Below, piece after piece: positions 9,165 through 17,834 of a stretch of DNA of 64,000 bases. Origin of the DNA: JACKBK01 sp963707275 (GTDB lineage: Bacteria; Chloroflexota; Anaerolineae; JAAEKA01); the NCBI GenBank assembly GCA_963707275.1, contig CAVPPH010000001.1, positions 1,178,001 through 1,242,000 of the forward strand. The letters run 5' to 3'. The number at the start of each line of letters is the position of its first letter. The stretch's first letter is position 1. Under the pieces are notes generated by a model. The model was not told where the DNA came from, searched no databases, and saw only the letters and a list, made by a program, of their open reading frames with translations. Made by a program: the position numbers and the translations under genes.

Positions 9165-10432
9165 TGCTCCGCCTCCCGCGCCAGCGCGTGCAGTGACAGA
9201 TCGCGAACGACGCCGTCCGCTTCCAGCACGACCCTGTCATTGCCGAAACAGCGCACAATTCGGGCAATGCCGCGCAATACCGCCCGCTCACGCAACGCGT
9301 CGGGAGACGACGCGGTCAGGTCAAGTTCGACCCGCAGACCGCGAGCGCGCCATGTTGTGATCAGCGCCACCAGTTCAGGGCAGCCGCCCGCGGCGACCAG
9401 GACCGACGCTGGCGTAACCTGACCTCGACCCTGTTGCCGCTGGCGCGCCAGCAGGATGCGATCCAACCAAAGCGCGCAGCCGACAGCCGGTTCCGGCGGA
9501 CCGAAATGGCCCACAAGATCATCGTAACGCCCACCTGAACAAATGGCGAAACCGAGGCCAGCCGTGTAGCCTTTGAACGTAACGCCGGTGTAGTACTGCA
9601 TACCGCGCGTCTCGCCCAGGTCGAACGAAACCGACTGCGCGACGCCAAATGCTTCCAACCAGGGGTGGATCGCGGCCAACCAGTCCAGCGCGCAGGTCAT
9701 CGTCTCGTTCAAGGCAACCGCGCGGGCGCGGTCAATGACTTCGACACCGCCCTGCAAGCTGGGCAGCATCGTGAGCGCCTGCCGCACATCGCCCGCCACG
9801 CTGATGTCGTCCAGCGCCTCGACCAGATCCTGCGGGTTCTGGCGGTCGATGGCGCTCTGCAACGCGACGATCTGGTCGTTGGTAGCGTCGATCTCGCGCA
9901 GCAGACCGCGAAAGAAGGCCATCTGGCCGAGGACGATCTGAAACTTCCCCAGGCCGGCCAGTCGCAGCGCCTCGACAGTGAGCGCTAATGCCTCAGCGTC
10001 GGCAGCCGGCGTGCCGGCCCCGACCAGTTCGATGCCCGCCTGGGTGAACTCCCTCTGTCTGCCTGCCTGCGGACGCTCGTAGCGAAAGACCGGGCCGATG
10101 TAGAAGAGACGCAGCGGCATCGACTGGTCGTAAAGGCGGGTGCCGACAACGCGCGCCGTCGGCACGGTCAGGTCGGGACGCAACGCAAGGGTCCGCCCGT
10201 CGCGATCGGTGAAGCGGTACATCTCTTCAGCGATCTGCGTGCCTGCCTCGGACGCCAGCGTGTCAGCATACTCGAAGGTCGGCGGGATCAGCTCGTCGTA
10301 GCTCCAAGAGGTGAAGAGCGAACGTAGCGCCTGCTCAAGTTGGCGTTTCTCGGCCGCGTCTTCGTAGAAGAGATCGACGACGCCCTGCGGCAGAGGCCAG
10401 CGCGCATGTTGTTGGTGGTCGGTAGATGGCAT
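9152..10432 (-). CDS. hisZ: ATP phosphoribosyltransferase regulatory subunit HisZ
   Basis: A class II histidyl-tRNA synthetase-like paralogue of about 426 residues: LPQGVVDLFYEDAAEK, motif 2-like YIGPVFRYERPQAGRQREF, and the histidine-binding GLGFAICSGGRYDDL with GETRGMQYYTG. It directly precedes a short-form hisG, so the HisZ role is much more likely than tRNA charging. ATG codons at 10432 and 10441 are both possible; neither has a clear ribosome binding site. The frame is intact. Confidence 0.88.
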   Translation of the reverse strand: MPSTDHQQHARWPLPQGVVDLFYEDAAEKRQLEQALRSLFTSWSYDELIPPTFEYADTLASEAGTQIAEEMYRFTDRDGRTLALRPDLTVPTARVVGTRLYDQSMPLRLFYIGPVFRYERPQAGRQREFTQAGIELVGAGTPAADAEALALTVEALRLAGLGKFQIVLGQMAFFRGLLREIDATNDQIVALQSAIDRQNPQDLVEALDDISVAGDVRQALTMLPSLQGGVEVIDRARAVALNETMTCALDWLAAIHPWLEAFGVAQSVSFDLGETRGMQYYTGVTFKGYTAGLGFAICSGGRYDDLVGHFGPPEPAVGCALWLDRILLARQRQQGRGQVTPASVLVAAGGCPELVALITTWRARGLRVELDLTASSPDALRERAVLRGIARIVRCFGNDRVVLEADGVVRDLSLHALAREAEQWIV

Positions 10433-10526
10433 GAGGGTCATGAAAAATCGGCTGGTCTGTGGCGGCCAGCCGATTGGTGGCAAAGGACAGATGGCCGGAA
10501 GTTGACAAGTACTTGGTCGCGTATGA

Positions 10527-10565
10527 ATAAGTGACAGGCATTTTCGGAAAGTGCCTGTCACTTAT
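10527..10565 (-). terminator. Perfect hairpin between ybdK and hisZ
   Basis: ATAAGTGACAGGCA and its exact complement form a 14-bp stem. The loop sequence TTTTCGGAAA can extend it by about four pairs. It sits 10 nt after the stop of the upstream ligase gene on the minus strand and probably ends that operon before hisZ. Confidence 0.65.
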
Positions 10566-10575
10566 CCGCGTGCAA

Positions 10576-11730
10576 TCAGTCGTCGATACCTTCGGTCGTC
10601 TCGCGCACCAGATGATCGACCACGGCGCATAGCGCTTCATCCTTGTTGGCCGCACCGCCGTGCTCGTTGAAGACCCGCAGTTGCCGATCAGCGCTGGTGC
10701 CATGCTCCAGGATACTGTAGATGACCTCGACCTCCTCGCGGCTACCCAGTTCCTCGACTTGTTCATCCACCAGCAACAACAGTTCGCGCACCAGGCTCTT
10801 GGTGGACGCTTCTTCTTCCTTGCCGAAGTCGATCATGCGCCCGTCCAGCCCGTGGCGCAGCGCGCGCCATTTGTTTTCGTAGATCAGATCGGGCCGGTAG
10901 GTGCGGAAGGTCAGATTGCGTTTGCGCAGGTCGCACAGCCAGGCCACCAGCGCCTGAATCAACGAGGCCACAGCGACCGCTTCGACGGCACGCGTACAGA
11001 TGTCCGGCACGCGGAATTCCAGCGTGGGGAAGGCGTAGTGCGGGCGCACGTCCCACCAGATCTTGGAGCCGTCGGCGATGCAGCCGGTGTTGATCAGCCG
11101 CTGCACAAAGCGGTCAAATGCGGCCCAGGAACTGAACTCCTCCGGCAAGCCTGTGCGCGGCAGTTCCTCGAACAGGATGGAGCGATACGATTTCAGGCCG
11201 GTGGCCCGTCCCGACCAGAAAGGCGAGCTGGTGGTGAGCGCCAGGATGTGAGGCAGCATGTAACGGACGACGTTCATGCAGTCGATGGCCATGTCGCGGT
11301 CTTCGATGCCGATGTGCACATGCATCCCGAAGATCAGCATCCGCTGCGCGATGATCTGGTGGTCCTGAACCGTCTTGTAGTAACGCTCGTAGGGCGAGAT
11401 CTCCTGACCGAGCCAGTGCGAAAAGGGGTGGGTGGACGCCGCAGCGATCTGCAAACCGCGCTCGGCTGCCAGCCGGCTGATGTGGGCCCGCTGCTCGAAA
11501 AGAGCGGCCTTCACTTCCTTAGACGTGCGGCAAATGGGCGTGCCCAACTCTACCATAGACGCGTGCAACTCCGGCTTGACCTCGCCGGTTTTCAGTTCGC
11601 CTTTGACAACCTCGACCGCGCCGGCCTTGGATTCCATGAACTGCGTGATGAAGGAGCGCAGCTCGCGCGTCTCCGGGTCGATGATCTGGTACTCTTCTTC
11701 CACGCCGATGGTCAGGGATGGGTTTTTCAT
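10576..11730 (-). CDS. YbdK-type carboxylate-amine ligase, copy 2
   Basis: A full-length 384-residue member of the glutamate-cysteine ligase type 2 (YbdK) family, ATP-dependent enzymes that join a carboxylate to an amine. Visible are IGVEEEYQIID with the Mg-binding Glu cluster, the GMHVHIGIEDRD strand, SSPFWSGRATGLKSYR, PTLEFRVPDICT and the ENKWRALRHGLDG loop. It is a divergent paralogue of the gene 9 nt upstream and the last gene of a four-gene minus-strand operon. True substrates of the family are largely unknown; glutathione-type synthesis is only one option. Confidence 0.88.
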   Translation of the reverse strand: MKNPSLTIGVEEEYQIIDPETRELRSFITQFMESKAGAVEVVKGELKTGEVKPELHASMVELGTPICRTSKEVKAALFEQRAHISRLAAERGLQIAAASTHPFSHWLGQEISPYERYYKTVQDHQIIAQRMLIFGMHVHIGIEDRDMAIDCMNVVRYMLPHILALTTSSPFWSGRATGLKSYRSILFEELPRTGLPEEFSSWAAFDRFVQRLINTGCIADGSKIWWDVRPHYAFPTLEFRVPDICTRAVEAVAVASLIQALVAWLCDLRKRNLTFRTYRPDLIYENKWRALRHGLDGRMIDFGKEEEASTKSLVRELLLLVDEQVEELGSREEVEVIYSILEHGTSADRQLRVFNEHGGAANKDEALCAVVDHLVRETTEGIDD

Positions 11731-11739
11731 GCAGCTACC

Positions 11740-12885
11740 TCACTCCACACAGATCATGGTCTCTTCGACCAGATGGTCGACCACAGCCCGCAGGGCCTCA
11801 TCGCGGTTGGTGTCGCCGCCATGTTCCCGATACACAGCTCGCTGGCGATCCGCACTGGTGCCACGCTCGACGATCGTGTAGATATGGTTGATCTCGCGCC
11901 GGCTGCCCAGTTCATCGACGTAGGGATCGATCAATCGCAGCAGCTCGCGCACCAGAAAGCGAGCCGGCAACTGCTCTTCCTTGCCAAAATCGATCATCTT
12001 GCCGTTCAGCCCGTAGCGCTCGGCGCGCCACTTGTTCTCTTCGATCAGGCTGGTCTGGTAGAGCCGGAAGCTGACGTTCTTCGAGCGCAAATCGTAGAGC
12101 CAGGCCACAACCGCCTGCACCACCGCAATGATGGCCGTGGCATCCTCTACCCGCGGCGTCATGTCGAGGATGCGAATCTCCAGCGACGGGTAGACAGGGT
12201 GCGGGCGGACGTCCCACCAGATATCAGTGACGCTGCGAATGCAGTTGGTGCGGGTCAGCACGTCCACGTAGTGCTGAAACTCAGCATAAGAAGCGAAGCG
12301 CTGCGGAATGCCACTGCGCGGCAGGTTCTCCTGCACGACACAGCGATAGGACTGCAAGCCAGTGTCACGTCCCATCCAGAAAGGTGAGCTGGTCGAGAGC
12401 GTGAGAATGTGCGGCAGGACATAGCGCACGATGTTCATGCAGTCAATTGCAAAGTCCCGGTCCTCGATGCCGATGTGGACGTGCATCCCAAAGATCAGCA
12501 GCCGCTCGGCGACGCCACTCAGCTCGTCGTGTAACCCGACGAAACGGCCCGGCATCGGCACACCAGCCTGCCGCCAGGAGGCAAAAGGGTGGGCGCCTGC
12601 GGCTGCAACTACGTAACCCAATTCCTGGGCCGTGCGGCAGACCGCGATGCGCTGTTCCAGCAGGGCGTCGCGCACCTCAGCAACGTTGCTCAAGGTCGGC
12701 GAAGCAAGGCTGCGGGTCAGCCCGGACAGCATTTCGTTGAGAGGCGCCTCGCTGTCGTGACCGCGCAGCACCGGCTCTTCGCCCTTGCTGGAACGAGTGA
12801 TGACGTATTCGAGGTTGCGGGTCTCCGGGTTGATGATCTGGTACTCTTCCTCGACCCCGATCTTCAGGCTTGGCCGGGTGCTCAT
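11740..12885 (-). CDS. YbdK-type carboxylate-amine ligase, copy 1
   Basis: Second full-length YbdK protein (381 residues) with the same ordered motifs: IGVEEEYQIINPETR, GMHVHIGIEDRDFA, SSPFWMGRDTGLQSYR, PSLEIRILDMTP, ENKWRAERYGLNGKMIDFGK. The N-terminal third differs more from copy 2 than the rest, which suggests different acceptor or donor specificity. It starts 15 nt after the ATP-grasp gene and is followed 9 nt later by copy 2, so the three are very probably one transcript. Confidence 0.88.
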   Translation of the reverse strand: MSTRPSLKIGVEEEYQIINPETRNLEYVITRSSKGEEPVLRGHDSEAPLNEMLSGLTRSLASPTLSNVAEVRDALLEQRIAVCRTAQELGYVVAAAGAHPFASWRQAGVPMPGRFVGLHDELSGVAERLLIFGMHVHIGIEDRDFAIDCMNIVRYVLPHILTLSTSSPFWMGRDTGLQSYRCVVQENLPRSGIPQRFASYAEFQHYVDVLTRTNCIRSVTDIWWDVRPHPVYPSLEIRILDMTPRVEDATAIIAVVQAVVAWLYDLRSKNVSFRLYQTSLIEENKWRAERYGLNGKMIDFGKEEQLPARFLVRELLRLIDPYVDELGSRREINHIYTIVERGTSADRQRAVYREHGGDTNRDEALRAVVDHLVEETMICVE

Positions 12886-12900
12886 GTGCGCGCCTCCATC

Positions 12901-14280
12901 CTATACAGCTACAACCATGGTCGGCACGGTCGTGCCGCCGCCGGCGGTGACGTTCAGCAGACCGCCGCGCGAGAGTCGGGTAAGACAGCCGCCGGCATAG
13001 CTGCCATCGAACATGAACGGATCGAAATCGACCAGGCGCGACTCGATCTCCAGCGAGCCGTCATCCAGGATGGCCGGGAAATCCTCGCGCCCCAGCGCCA
13101 CAGCAAGCTGCACCACATGCGGCTCGACCAGCGCCACCTCGACCGCGTGCTGCCACTCCTCGTCGCTCGCGTCCCAGCCGAGGATCACGCCACGGCCACC
13201 ATAGGCGTCGTTGGGTTTTAGCACCAGACGATGTTTATTGGCGTGGATGAAGGGGACGAGATCGACCGTCTCGCCATCAAGCAAGGTCTTGCGCTCCTCG
13301 ACCCGCCGAGTCCAGGGGATGTGGTTGTGGATCGTCGCCAGTTCCTGAGCAGTGAACAGGTGCGAGTTGCGCTCGTCGCTGAGAACCGCCAGGCTGGCCT
13401 TCTTGTGCAGGAACTTGCACGAGAAGCGATTCATCATGCACACCGCCCGGTCGCGCACGGCGTAGATCACCGGATGCTCGACGCCGAACTCCTCCAGCAG
13501 TTCATGGGTCAGCACCCGCTTGTAGACGAAATCGACCGGCGTGCCGGAGGCGTAGAGCACGCCGTCACGGTAGTCCATGTCGTGCGGATCGACGATGATC
13601 GCGTTGATGCCGTGGCGGGCGTAGTACTCCTGGAAGAGGATGAATTCGGAGTAGGTGGGCACATCGGGCCAGTCCACGATCGCGATGGTCGGCAAGTCGC
13701 GCCCGCCCCAGTCGCGATAGATCCGAAGCGTGGTTTGCAGCGCCGCCGGCCGCGCCCACAACGGCCTGACAGGAAAGCGCCAACGAAAGGCGCGCATCAG
13801 CGGCGTCTGCAGGAACAGCTCCGTCAGCCCGTCCTCATATGCAATCGCGGCCGGGCTTTCGGCGTTGTATTCCAGGAGATGCATATCGGGCAGCGTGCGA
13901 CCCTCGCCGCTGGTGGAAAGCACGAAGCTGCAATCCAACCGCCCGATTGGCACCGGCAGCCGCAGTCCAGCCTCGTAGCTGATCAGCGTCTCCTCGTCAG
14001 GCGTCAACCAGATTTGTGAGCGCAGCGCGCGGTTGCCCAGCATGGCCAGGTAAGCTTTGTCGAACGCTTTGACCAACGTGGCGCTGATCCGCGAGGCGTG
14101 CTCCCAGCCCTCCACCGAGACGAACTGCGGACGCAGCACGGTGCACAGCAGCCGCTCGCCAAAGGTCAGATTGCCGGCACGCATGCCGGCTTCCAGCATC
14201 CCCCAGGTATCAGCCGCCATCTGCGGTGTACACAGGTCGTTATACGCTTGAATTGCGGTCAGGACAGGCGATGGAGACAT
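12901..14280 (-). CDS. Circularly permuted ATP-grasp ligase-like protein
   Basis: An intact 459-residue protein. The C-terminal part has LVLKPNDAYGGRGVILG, the lysine and glycine loop of an ATP-grasp nucleotide site, and the middle has LLEYNAESPAAIAYEDG, resembling permuted ATP-grasp and glutathionylspermidine synthase-type enzymes. Such enzymes make amide bonds through an acyl phosphate. It sits between a 149-aa protein (3 nt upstream) and two YbdK ligases, which suggests stepwise assembly of a small non-ribosomal peptide or polyamine conjugate. The product is unknown. Confidence 0.7.
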   Translation of the reverse strand: MSPSPVLTAIQAYNDLCTPQMAADTWGMLEAGMRAGNLTFGERLLCTVLRPQFVSVEGWEHASRISATLVKAFDKAYLAMLGNRALRSQIWLTPDEETLISYEAGLRLPVPIGRLDCSFVLSTSGEGRTLPDMHLLEYNAESPAAIAYEDGLTELFLQTPLMRAFRWRFPVRPLWARPAALQTTLRIYRDWGGRDLPTIAIVDWPDVPTYSEFILFQEYYARHGINAIIVDPHDMDYRDGVLYASGTPVDFVYKRVLTHELLEEFGVEHPVIYAVRDRAVCMMNRFSCKFLHKKASLAVLSDERNSHLFTAQELATIHNHIPWTRRVEERKTLLDGETVDLVPFIHANKHRLVLKPNDAYGGRGVILGWDASDEEWQHAVEVALVEPHVVQLAVALGREDFPAILDDGSLEIESRLVDFDPFMFDGSYAGGCLTRLSRGGLLNVTAGGGTTVPTMVVAV

Positions 14281-14283
14281 GGA

Positions 14284-14733
14284 TCACTCGGCTCCGTTGA
14301 TTCGGGCAAGGTCAGGGCCGTCCGGCAGCGGCGCAATCGCCACGGCGCGTTCAGTCCAACTCAGCGCCTCGGCCCCGGCCATGGCTTCGTCGCGCTCAAC
14401 GAACACCAGATCGAAAGGGACGGCGCGCTGATCCAGCAGGGTGTCTTCGCTGGTCAGACGCAGCAGCAGCGTGTAGCGTTCATCGGGAAGCGGCTGCCTG
14501 AGATGCATGGTCAGCGAGACGTAACTGTGCTGCACGTCCACCATAGCCATGGCAGCGACCTCGCGACCGTCCGGGCCGAGAATCGCCATTTCCAGCTCCG
14601 GCCCGGGACGCCTGGCGAACGGCGTCAGTTCTACCCGCGCCCAGACGCGCTTCAACTCAGGGTAGGGCAGAGCCTGCGCGCGCAGAAAGCGCGGCGGTTC
14701 ATCTTCGACGAGAAACTGGACAGGGTCACTCAT
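14284..14733 (-). CDS. Uncharacterised 149-residue protein of the ligase operon
   Basis: It begins MSDPVQFLVEDEPPRFLRAQ. The body is rich in beta strands with an Ig-like feel (KRVWARVELTPFARRPGPEL, SYVSLTMHLRQPLPDERYTL) and no membrane segment, signal or catalytic motif. It is the first gene of the operon with the permuted ATP-grasp and the two YbdK ligases, 3 nt before the ATP-grasp start. I do not recognise the family. It may be a carrier or accessory subunit, but that is only context. Confidence 0.55.
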   Translation of the reverse strand: MSDPVQFLVEDEPPRFLRAQALPYPELKRVWARVELTPFARRPGPELEMAILGPDGREVAAMAMVDVQHSYVSLTMHLRQPLPDERYTLLLRLTSEDTLLDQRAVPFDLVFVERDEAMAGAEALSWTERAVAIAPLPDGPDLARINGAE

Positions 14734-14785
14734 TGTAGTACACAACACCGGATCGCGCGGGACGCGCAAGAGTTACGAAAGAAGG

Positions 14786-14881
14786 CGGGAGTGGATGGGA
14801 GTCGAACCCACCGTGGCTGCCTCTGCGGCACCCACCACCGATTTTGAAGACCGGGGCGCCCACCGGGACACATCCACCCCC
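14786..14881 (-). tRNA. selC: Selenocysteine tRNA (anticodon UCA)
   Basis: The 96-nt minus-strand sequence folds as tRNA-Sec. It has an 8-bp acceptor stem (GGGGGTGG with CCACTCCC), a 5-bp T stem around TTCGACT, an anticodon stem CCGGT/ATCGG with loop CTTCAAA (anticodon TCA), and a long variable arm. The 8+5 arrangement and UCA anticodon are specific to bacterial selenocysteine tRNA, which reads UGA in selenoprotein mRNAs with SelB. The CCA end is not encoded. No selA, selB or selD lies in the window. Confidence 0.92.
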
Positions 14882-14981
14882 AAGAGCAGCGGCATCATAC
14901 ACGATTTGCAAGGGCAGGTCAAGAAAAAAATCGTGTTTTGGACCATTCGACCGAAGGATTGACAGTCCTGGCACAGCAGAC

Positions 14982-15822
14982 CTACGCCGCAACGTAATGT
15001 AGCGAAGCGAAGCTGATCAAAGCGAGGCCGGCATCATCCAGCCAACGTCGAAAGGCAGGGCTGCTGAGCAGGTCAACCTCGGCCTGGCGCCGGTCAGCGG
15101 GTAGCTGGTCAGGCAGGGGGAGGTCGGGATCGGGCGTGTAGCCAGGATGCGCCACCAGCTCGGTGACGACGCCCGGCTTGGTCAGCACCGCCCGCAGCCG
15201 CTGGTCCTCCAGCAGCCGTCTCGCCCCACTGATGCAGCGAAAGCAAATAGTGCGGCGCAACCATGGGACCGGCGCTATCCCGCCGGTTCAGCAGATCAGT
15301 CCACGTCAAACGCGGCGTCAGCGTCGAAAGCACCTTGGGCGTCCGCCAGGCGTGTACGTGGTAGCGCTTTCCCAAATCGGTGATCAGACGCCGGGCCGCG
15401 GGCAGGACGTGAAAATGCACGTGTGAATCGAGGTTGTCCACGTGCAACCCGCGCCCGATGGCCCACTCGATCTGCGCCTCCATCTCGGCGGCTGCTTCAT
15501 ACCAGTTGATCTGGCCGGTCAGCGCGTGCCGGTATAGCGCCGCTGTCTCCCAGAACCTGCCAGCCTCGTCCACCAGACTTGGCACCTGACCAGCAGGCAG
15601 CAGCGGCTCGCCTTTGCTGAGATTGAGGTGCACGCCGACTGAAAGTCCCGGCAACCTTCGCGCGATGGCCGCGCCGGCTTCGCTGTGCGGCAGGTTGACG
15701 ATCAGACTGGTGCTGGTGACCAACCCGACCTGATACAGGTCAGCGATTGCACGGTTGACGCCTGGGGAATACCCCAGGTCGTCAGCGTTGATGATCAGTG
15801 CGGGTTTGGGTGGATGTGCCAT
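14982..15822 (-). CDS. ChbG/YdjC-family carbohydrate deacetylase (one frame change)
   Basis: The N-terminus ALIINADDLGYSPGVNRAI carries the Asp-Asp pair, and NLDSHVHFHVLP and ELVAHPGY supply the metal-binding histidines of the YdjC/ChbG fold, which removes acetyl groups from oligosaccharides such as diacetylchitobiose. About 279 residues when a frame change near 15225 (TGGGG to TGGG) is corrected. Start chosen at MAHPPKPALI. It stands alone between tRNA-Sec and a divergent acetyltransferase. The sugar substrate is not deducible here. Confidence 0.8.
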
Positions 15823-15900
15823 ATTCGGGTTCTCAGAATGAATTGTAGCACCGCCCCAACGCTTTGCAAAGGCATGAACTTCCAATCCTGCACGGCGTCG

Positions 15901-15909
15901 TGCTATAAT
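15901..15909 (+). promoter_or_regulatory. Extended -10 promoter for the GNAT gene
   Basis: TGC followed by TATAAT is a perfect extended -10 element; no good -35 is seen at the right distance. It precedes the acetyltransferase gene by about 45 nt. Confidence 0.5.
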
Positions 15910-15913
15910 CGGG

Positions 15914-15966
15914 TAATCAGTGACCAGTGATCGGTGATCAGTAGACGGTGAACAGTGAACAGTCAA
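15914..15966 (+). repeat. Degenerate GTGA-Nn-CAG tandem repeat in the leader
   Basis: Short degenerate units (ATCAGTGACCAGTGATCGG and similar) run in tandem up to and across the GTG start of the acetyltransferase gene. Function unknown; it makes the start codon uncertain. Confidence 0.45.
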
Positions 15967-16513
15967 ACCATACAACCGACGATCGAAACGGAACGGCTGG
16001 TACTGCGTCCATTCGCTTTGGAGGACGCGGCTGATGTGCAGCGGCTGGCTGGCGACCCGGCCATCGCCGACACGACGCTGAATATTCCGCATCCCTACCC
16101 CGACGGCGCGGCCGAGTCGTGGATCAACACGCATCAGGAACGCTGGCAGAGCGGGCTGGGCGTGATCTGCGCGATCACCTTGCGCAGAAACGGCGAACTG
16201 GTGGGCGCGATCAGCGTCCTCGGCATCAGCCAGCAGAACAGCCACGGCGAGATGGGCTACTGGATCGGCAAACCCTACTGGGGCAACGGCTATTGCACAG
16301 AAGCCGCCCGCGCGCTGATCCGCTTCTGCTTCGAGACGCATGGGCCTGCACCGCGTCTTCGCCCATCACCTGGCGCGCAATCCTGCCTCGGGCCGCGTGA
16401 TGGTCAAGGCCGGCATGCGCTACGAAGGCACGCTGCGCGAGCACACGCGCAAGACCGACGTCTTCGAGGACCTGCCCGTCTACGGCATCCTGGCCGGCGA
16501 GTTGGAGGACTGA
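15955..16513 (+). CDS. RimJ/RimL-type GNAT acetyltransferase (one frame change)
   Basis: The protein begins with ETERLVLRPFALEDAADVQRL, followed by GEMGYWIGKPYWGNGYCTEA (the acetyl-CoA loop region) and, in another frame, HRVFAHHLARNPASGRVM and GMRYEGTLREHTRK, the classic C-terminal half of RimJ/RimL-like N-acetyltransferases. A one-base insertion near 16341 separates the halves. The family includes ribosomal-protein and antibiotic acetyltransferases; specificity cannot be told. A GTG at 15955 is the likely start. The stop is 8 nt before the XdhC-like gene. Confidence 0.8.
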
Positions 16514-16521
16514 GGCCAGCC

Positions 16522-16864
16522 GTGGAGACGTTCTATCACAAGCTGAACGCGGCTGCTGGCCAACGGCGACACGGTGGCCGTCGCCACCATCACCGAGGTG
16601 CGCGGCAGCGTGCCGCGCGAGGTCGGCGCGAAGATGATCATCCACCCGCTGGGCCAGCACATCGGCACGGTCGGCGGCGGCTGCGGCGAGGCCGACGTCA
16701 TCCGCGCCGGCGCTGGACGTCATCCAGACCGGCCAGCCCACCACCGTCCACGTCGATCTCACCGAGGACACGACCATGCAAAGCCTGGGCATTTGCGGCG
16801 GGATCATGAACGTGTTCGTGGAACGATGGACGGCGAACGTCCACGCGGTATGCTGGGACATTGA
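16522..16864 (+). CDS. Short XdhC/CoxI-family protein (frame changes)
   Basis: Corrected reading gives about 114 residues: VETFYHKLNAA, then LLANGDTVAVATITEVRGSV, GAKMIIHP, GTVGGGCGEADVI, and SLGICGGIMNVFVE, ending MDGERPRGMLGH. This matches the N-terminal XdhC/CoxI domain found in maturation factors that insert the sulfido ligand or cofactor into molybdenum hydroxylases. At least three frame changes occur (near 16555, 16712, 16822). The next gene is a longer XdhC protein, so the pair may work together. The hydroxylase itself is not in the window. Confidence 0.72.
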
Positions 16865-16923
16865 ACGGCGATCACTGAACCAATCCTCCAAAACCGGTTA
16901 CGATTACCGCACTGTCGCCGTTC

Positions 16924-17733
16924 ATGCCCGTACCGCTCTGGACCGCCCTGACCGCATCCATCGAAGCCCGTCGCCCCGTCGCGCTGGTCACCGTGACGGC
17001 CAGCCCTGACCCCGCGGACACGATCGGTCGCCACGCGCTGGTCTGGCTGGACGGCGAGCCGCTGGGCGAGCTTGGCCTGGGCGACCTGGAAAGCACGGTG
17101 CTGGCGGACGCGGTGGAGGCGCTGCGCGGCCGCAACCACAAGACGCTGACCTACCCGACGGCCGCCGGGACTGTCACCCTCTTCGTCGAAGTCCAGCAGC
17201 GTCCGCCCGAACTGGTGATCGTCGGCGCGGGCCACATCGCCGTGCCGCTGGCGCGGCTGGGCAAGCTGTGCGACTTCACCGTCACCGTGCTGGACGACCG
17301 GCCGCAGTTCGCCAACCGGCAGCGCTTCCCCGACGCCGACGAAGTCCTGACAACGCCGCTACGCGAAACCATGCGCGACTGGGTCGCCGACGGCCGGCTG
17401 GACCACGACACCTGCGTCGTACTCGTCACCCGCGGCCACCAGCACGACATCGACTGCCTGCTGGAGATCCTCGACGCGCCGCTGGCCTACATCGGCATGA
17501 TCGGCAGCCAGCGGCGGGTGCGCACCGTGTTCGACCTGCTGACCGCCGAGCAAGGCATCCCCGCTGAGAAATTCGACCGCGTCTACGCACCCATCGGCCT
17601 CGCCATCGGCGCCCGCACCCCCGCCGAAATCGCCGTCTGCATCATGGCCGAGATCATCAACGTCCTGCGTGGCGGCCCGGCCCGCTCGATCTCCGACGCT
17701 CGCCGGGAAAAGGGTGTGGGGCGTAGCGCGTAG
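16924..17733 (+). CDS. XdhC-family molybdenum hydroxylase maturation protein
   Basis: An intact 269-residue protein. The N-terminal XdhC/CoxI-like part (LTASIEARRPVALVTVTASP, HALVWLDGE) is followed by a Rossmann-type XdhC_C domain with PELVIVGAGHIAVPLARLG, DTCVVLVTRGHQHDIDCL, AYIGMIGSQRR and APIGLAIGARTPAEIAVCI. XdhC proteins bind molybdopterin cofactor and support xanthine or CO dehydrogenases. It lies 59 nt after the short XdhC gene and about 100 nt before a CoA transferase. Confidence 0.88.
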   Translation: MPVPLWTALTASIEARRPVALVTVTASPDPADTIGRHALVWLDGEPLGELGLGDLESTVLADAVEALRGRNHKTLTYPTAAGTVTLFVEVQQRPPELVIVGAGHIAVPLARLGKLCDFTVTVLDDRPQFANRQRFPDADEVLTTPLRETMRDWVADGRLDHDTCVVLVTRGHQHDIDCLLEILDAPLAYIGMIGSQRRVRTVFDLLTAEQGIPAEKFDRVYAPIGLAIGARTPAEIAVCIMAEIINVLRGGPARSISDARREKGVGRSA

Positions 17734-17834
17734 GGTGTGAAACGTACATCATCCAGTGACCCGTCACCCGGTCACCTTGTCGTCCCTGTTTTCCTTCATC
17801 CTTTCCCTCATTTCCTTTCGAAGACGAGACACCC

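Noticed and set aside
9152..10432. Histidyl-tRNA synthetase (hisS)
   Set aside because: Directly followed by and overlapping a short-form hisG, the arrangement specific to the regulatory subunit HisZ.
10660..12387. 575-aa plus-strand frame antisense to the YbdK genes
   Set aside because: It is the mirror of two conserved enzymes and has no motifs of its own; long antisense frames are common at this GC content.
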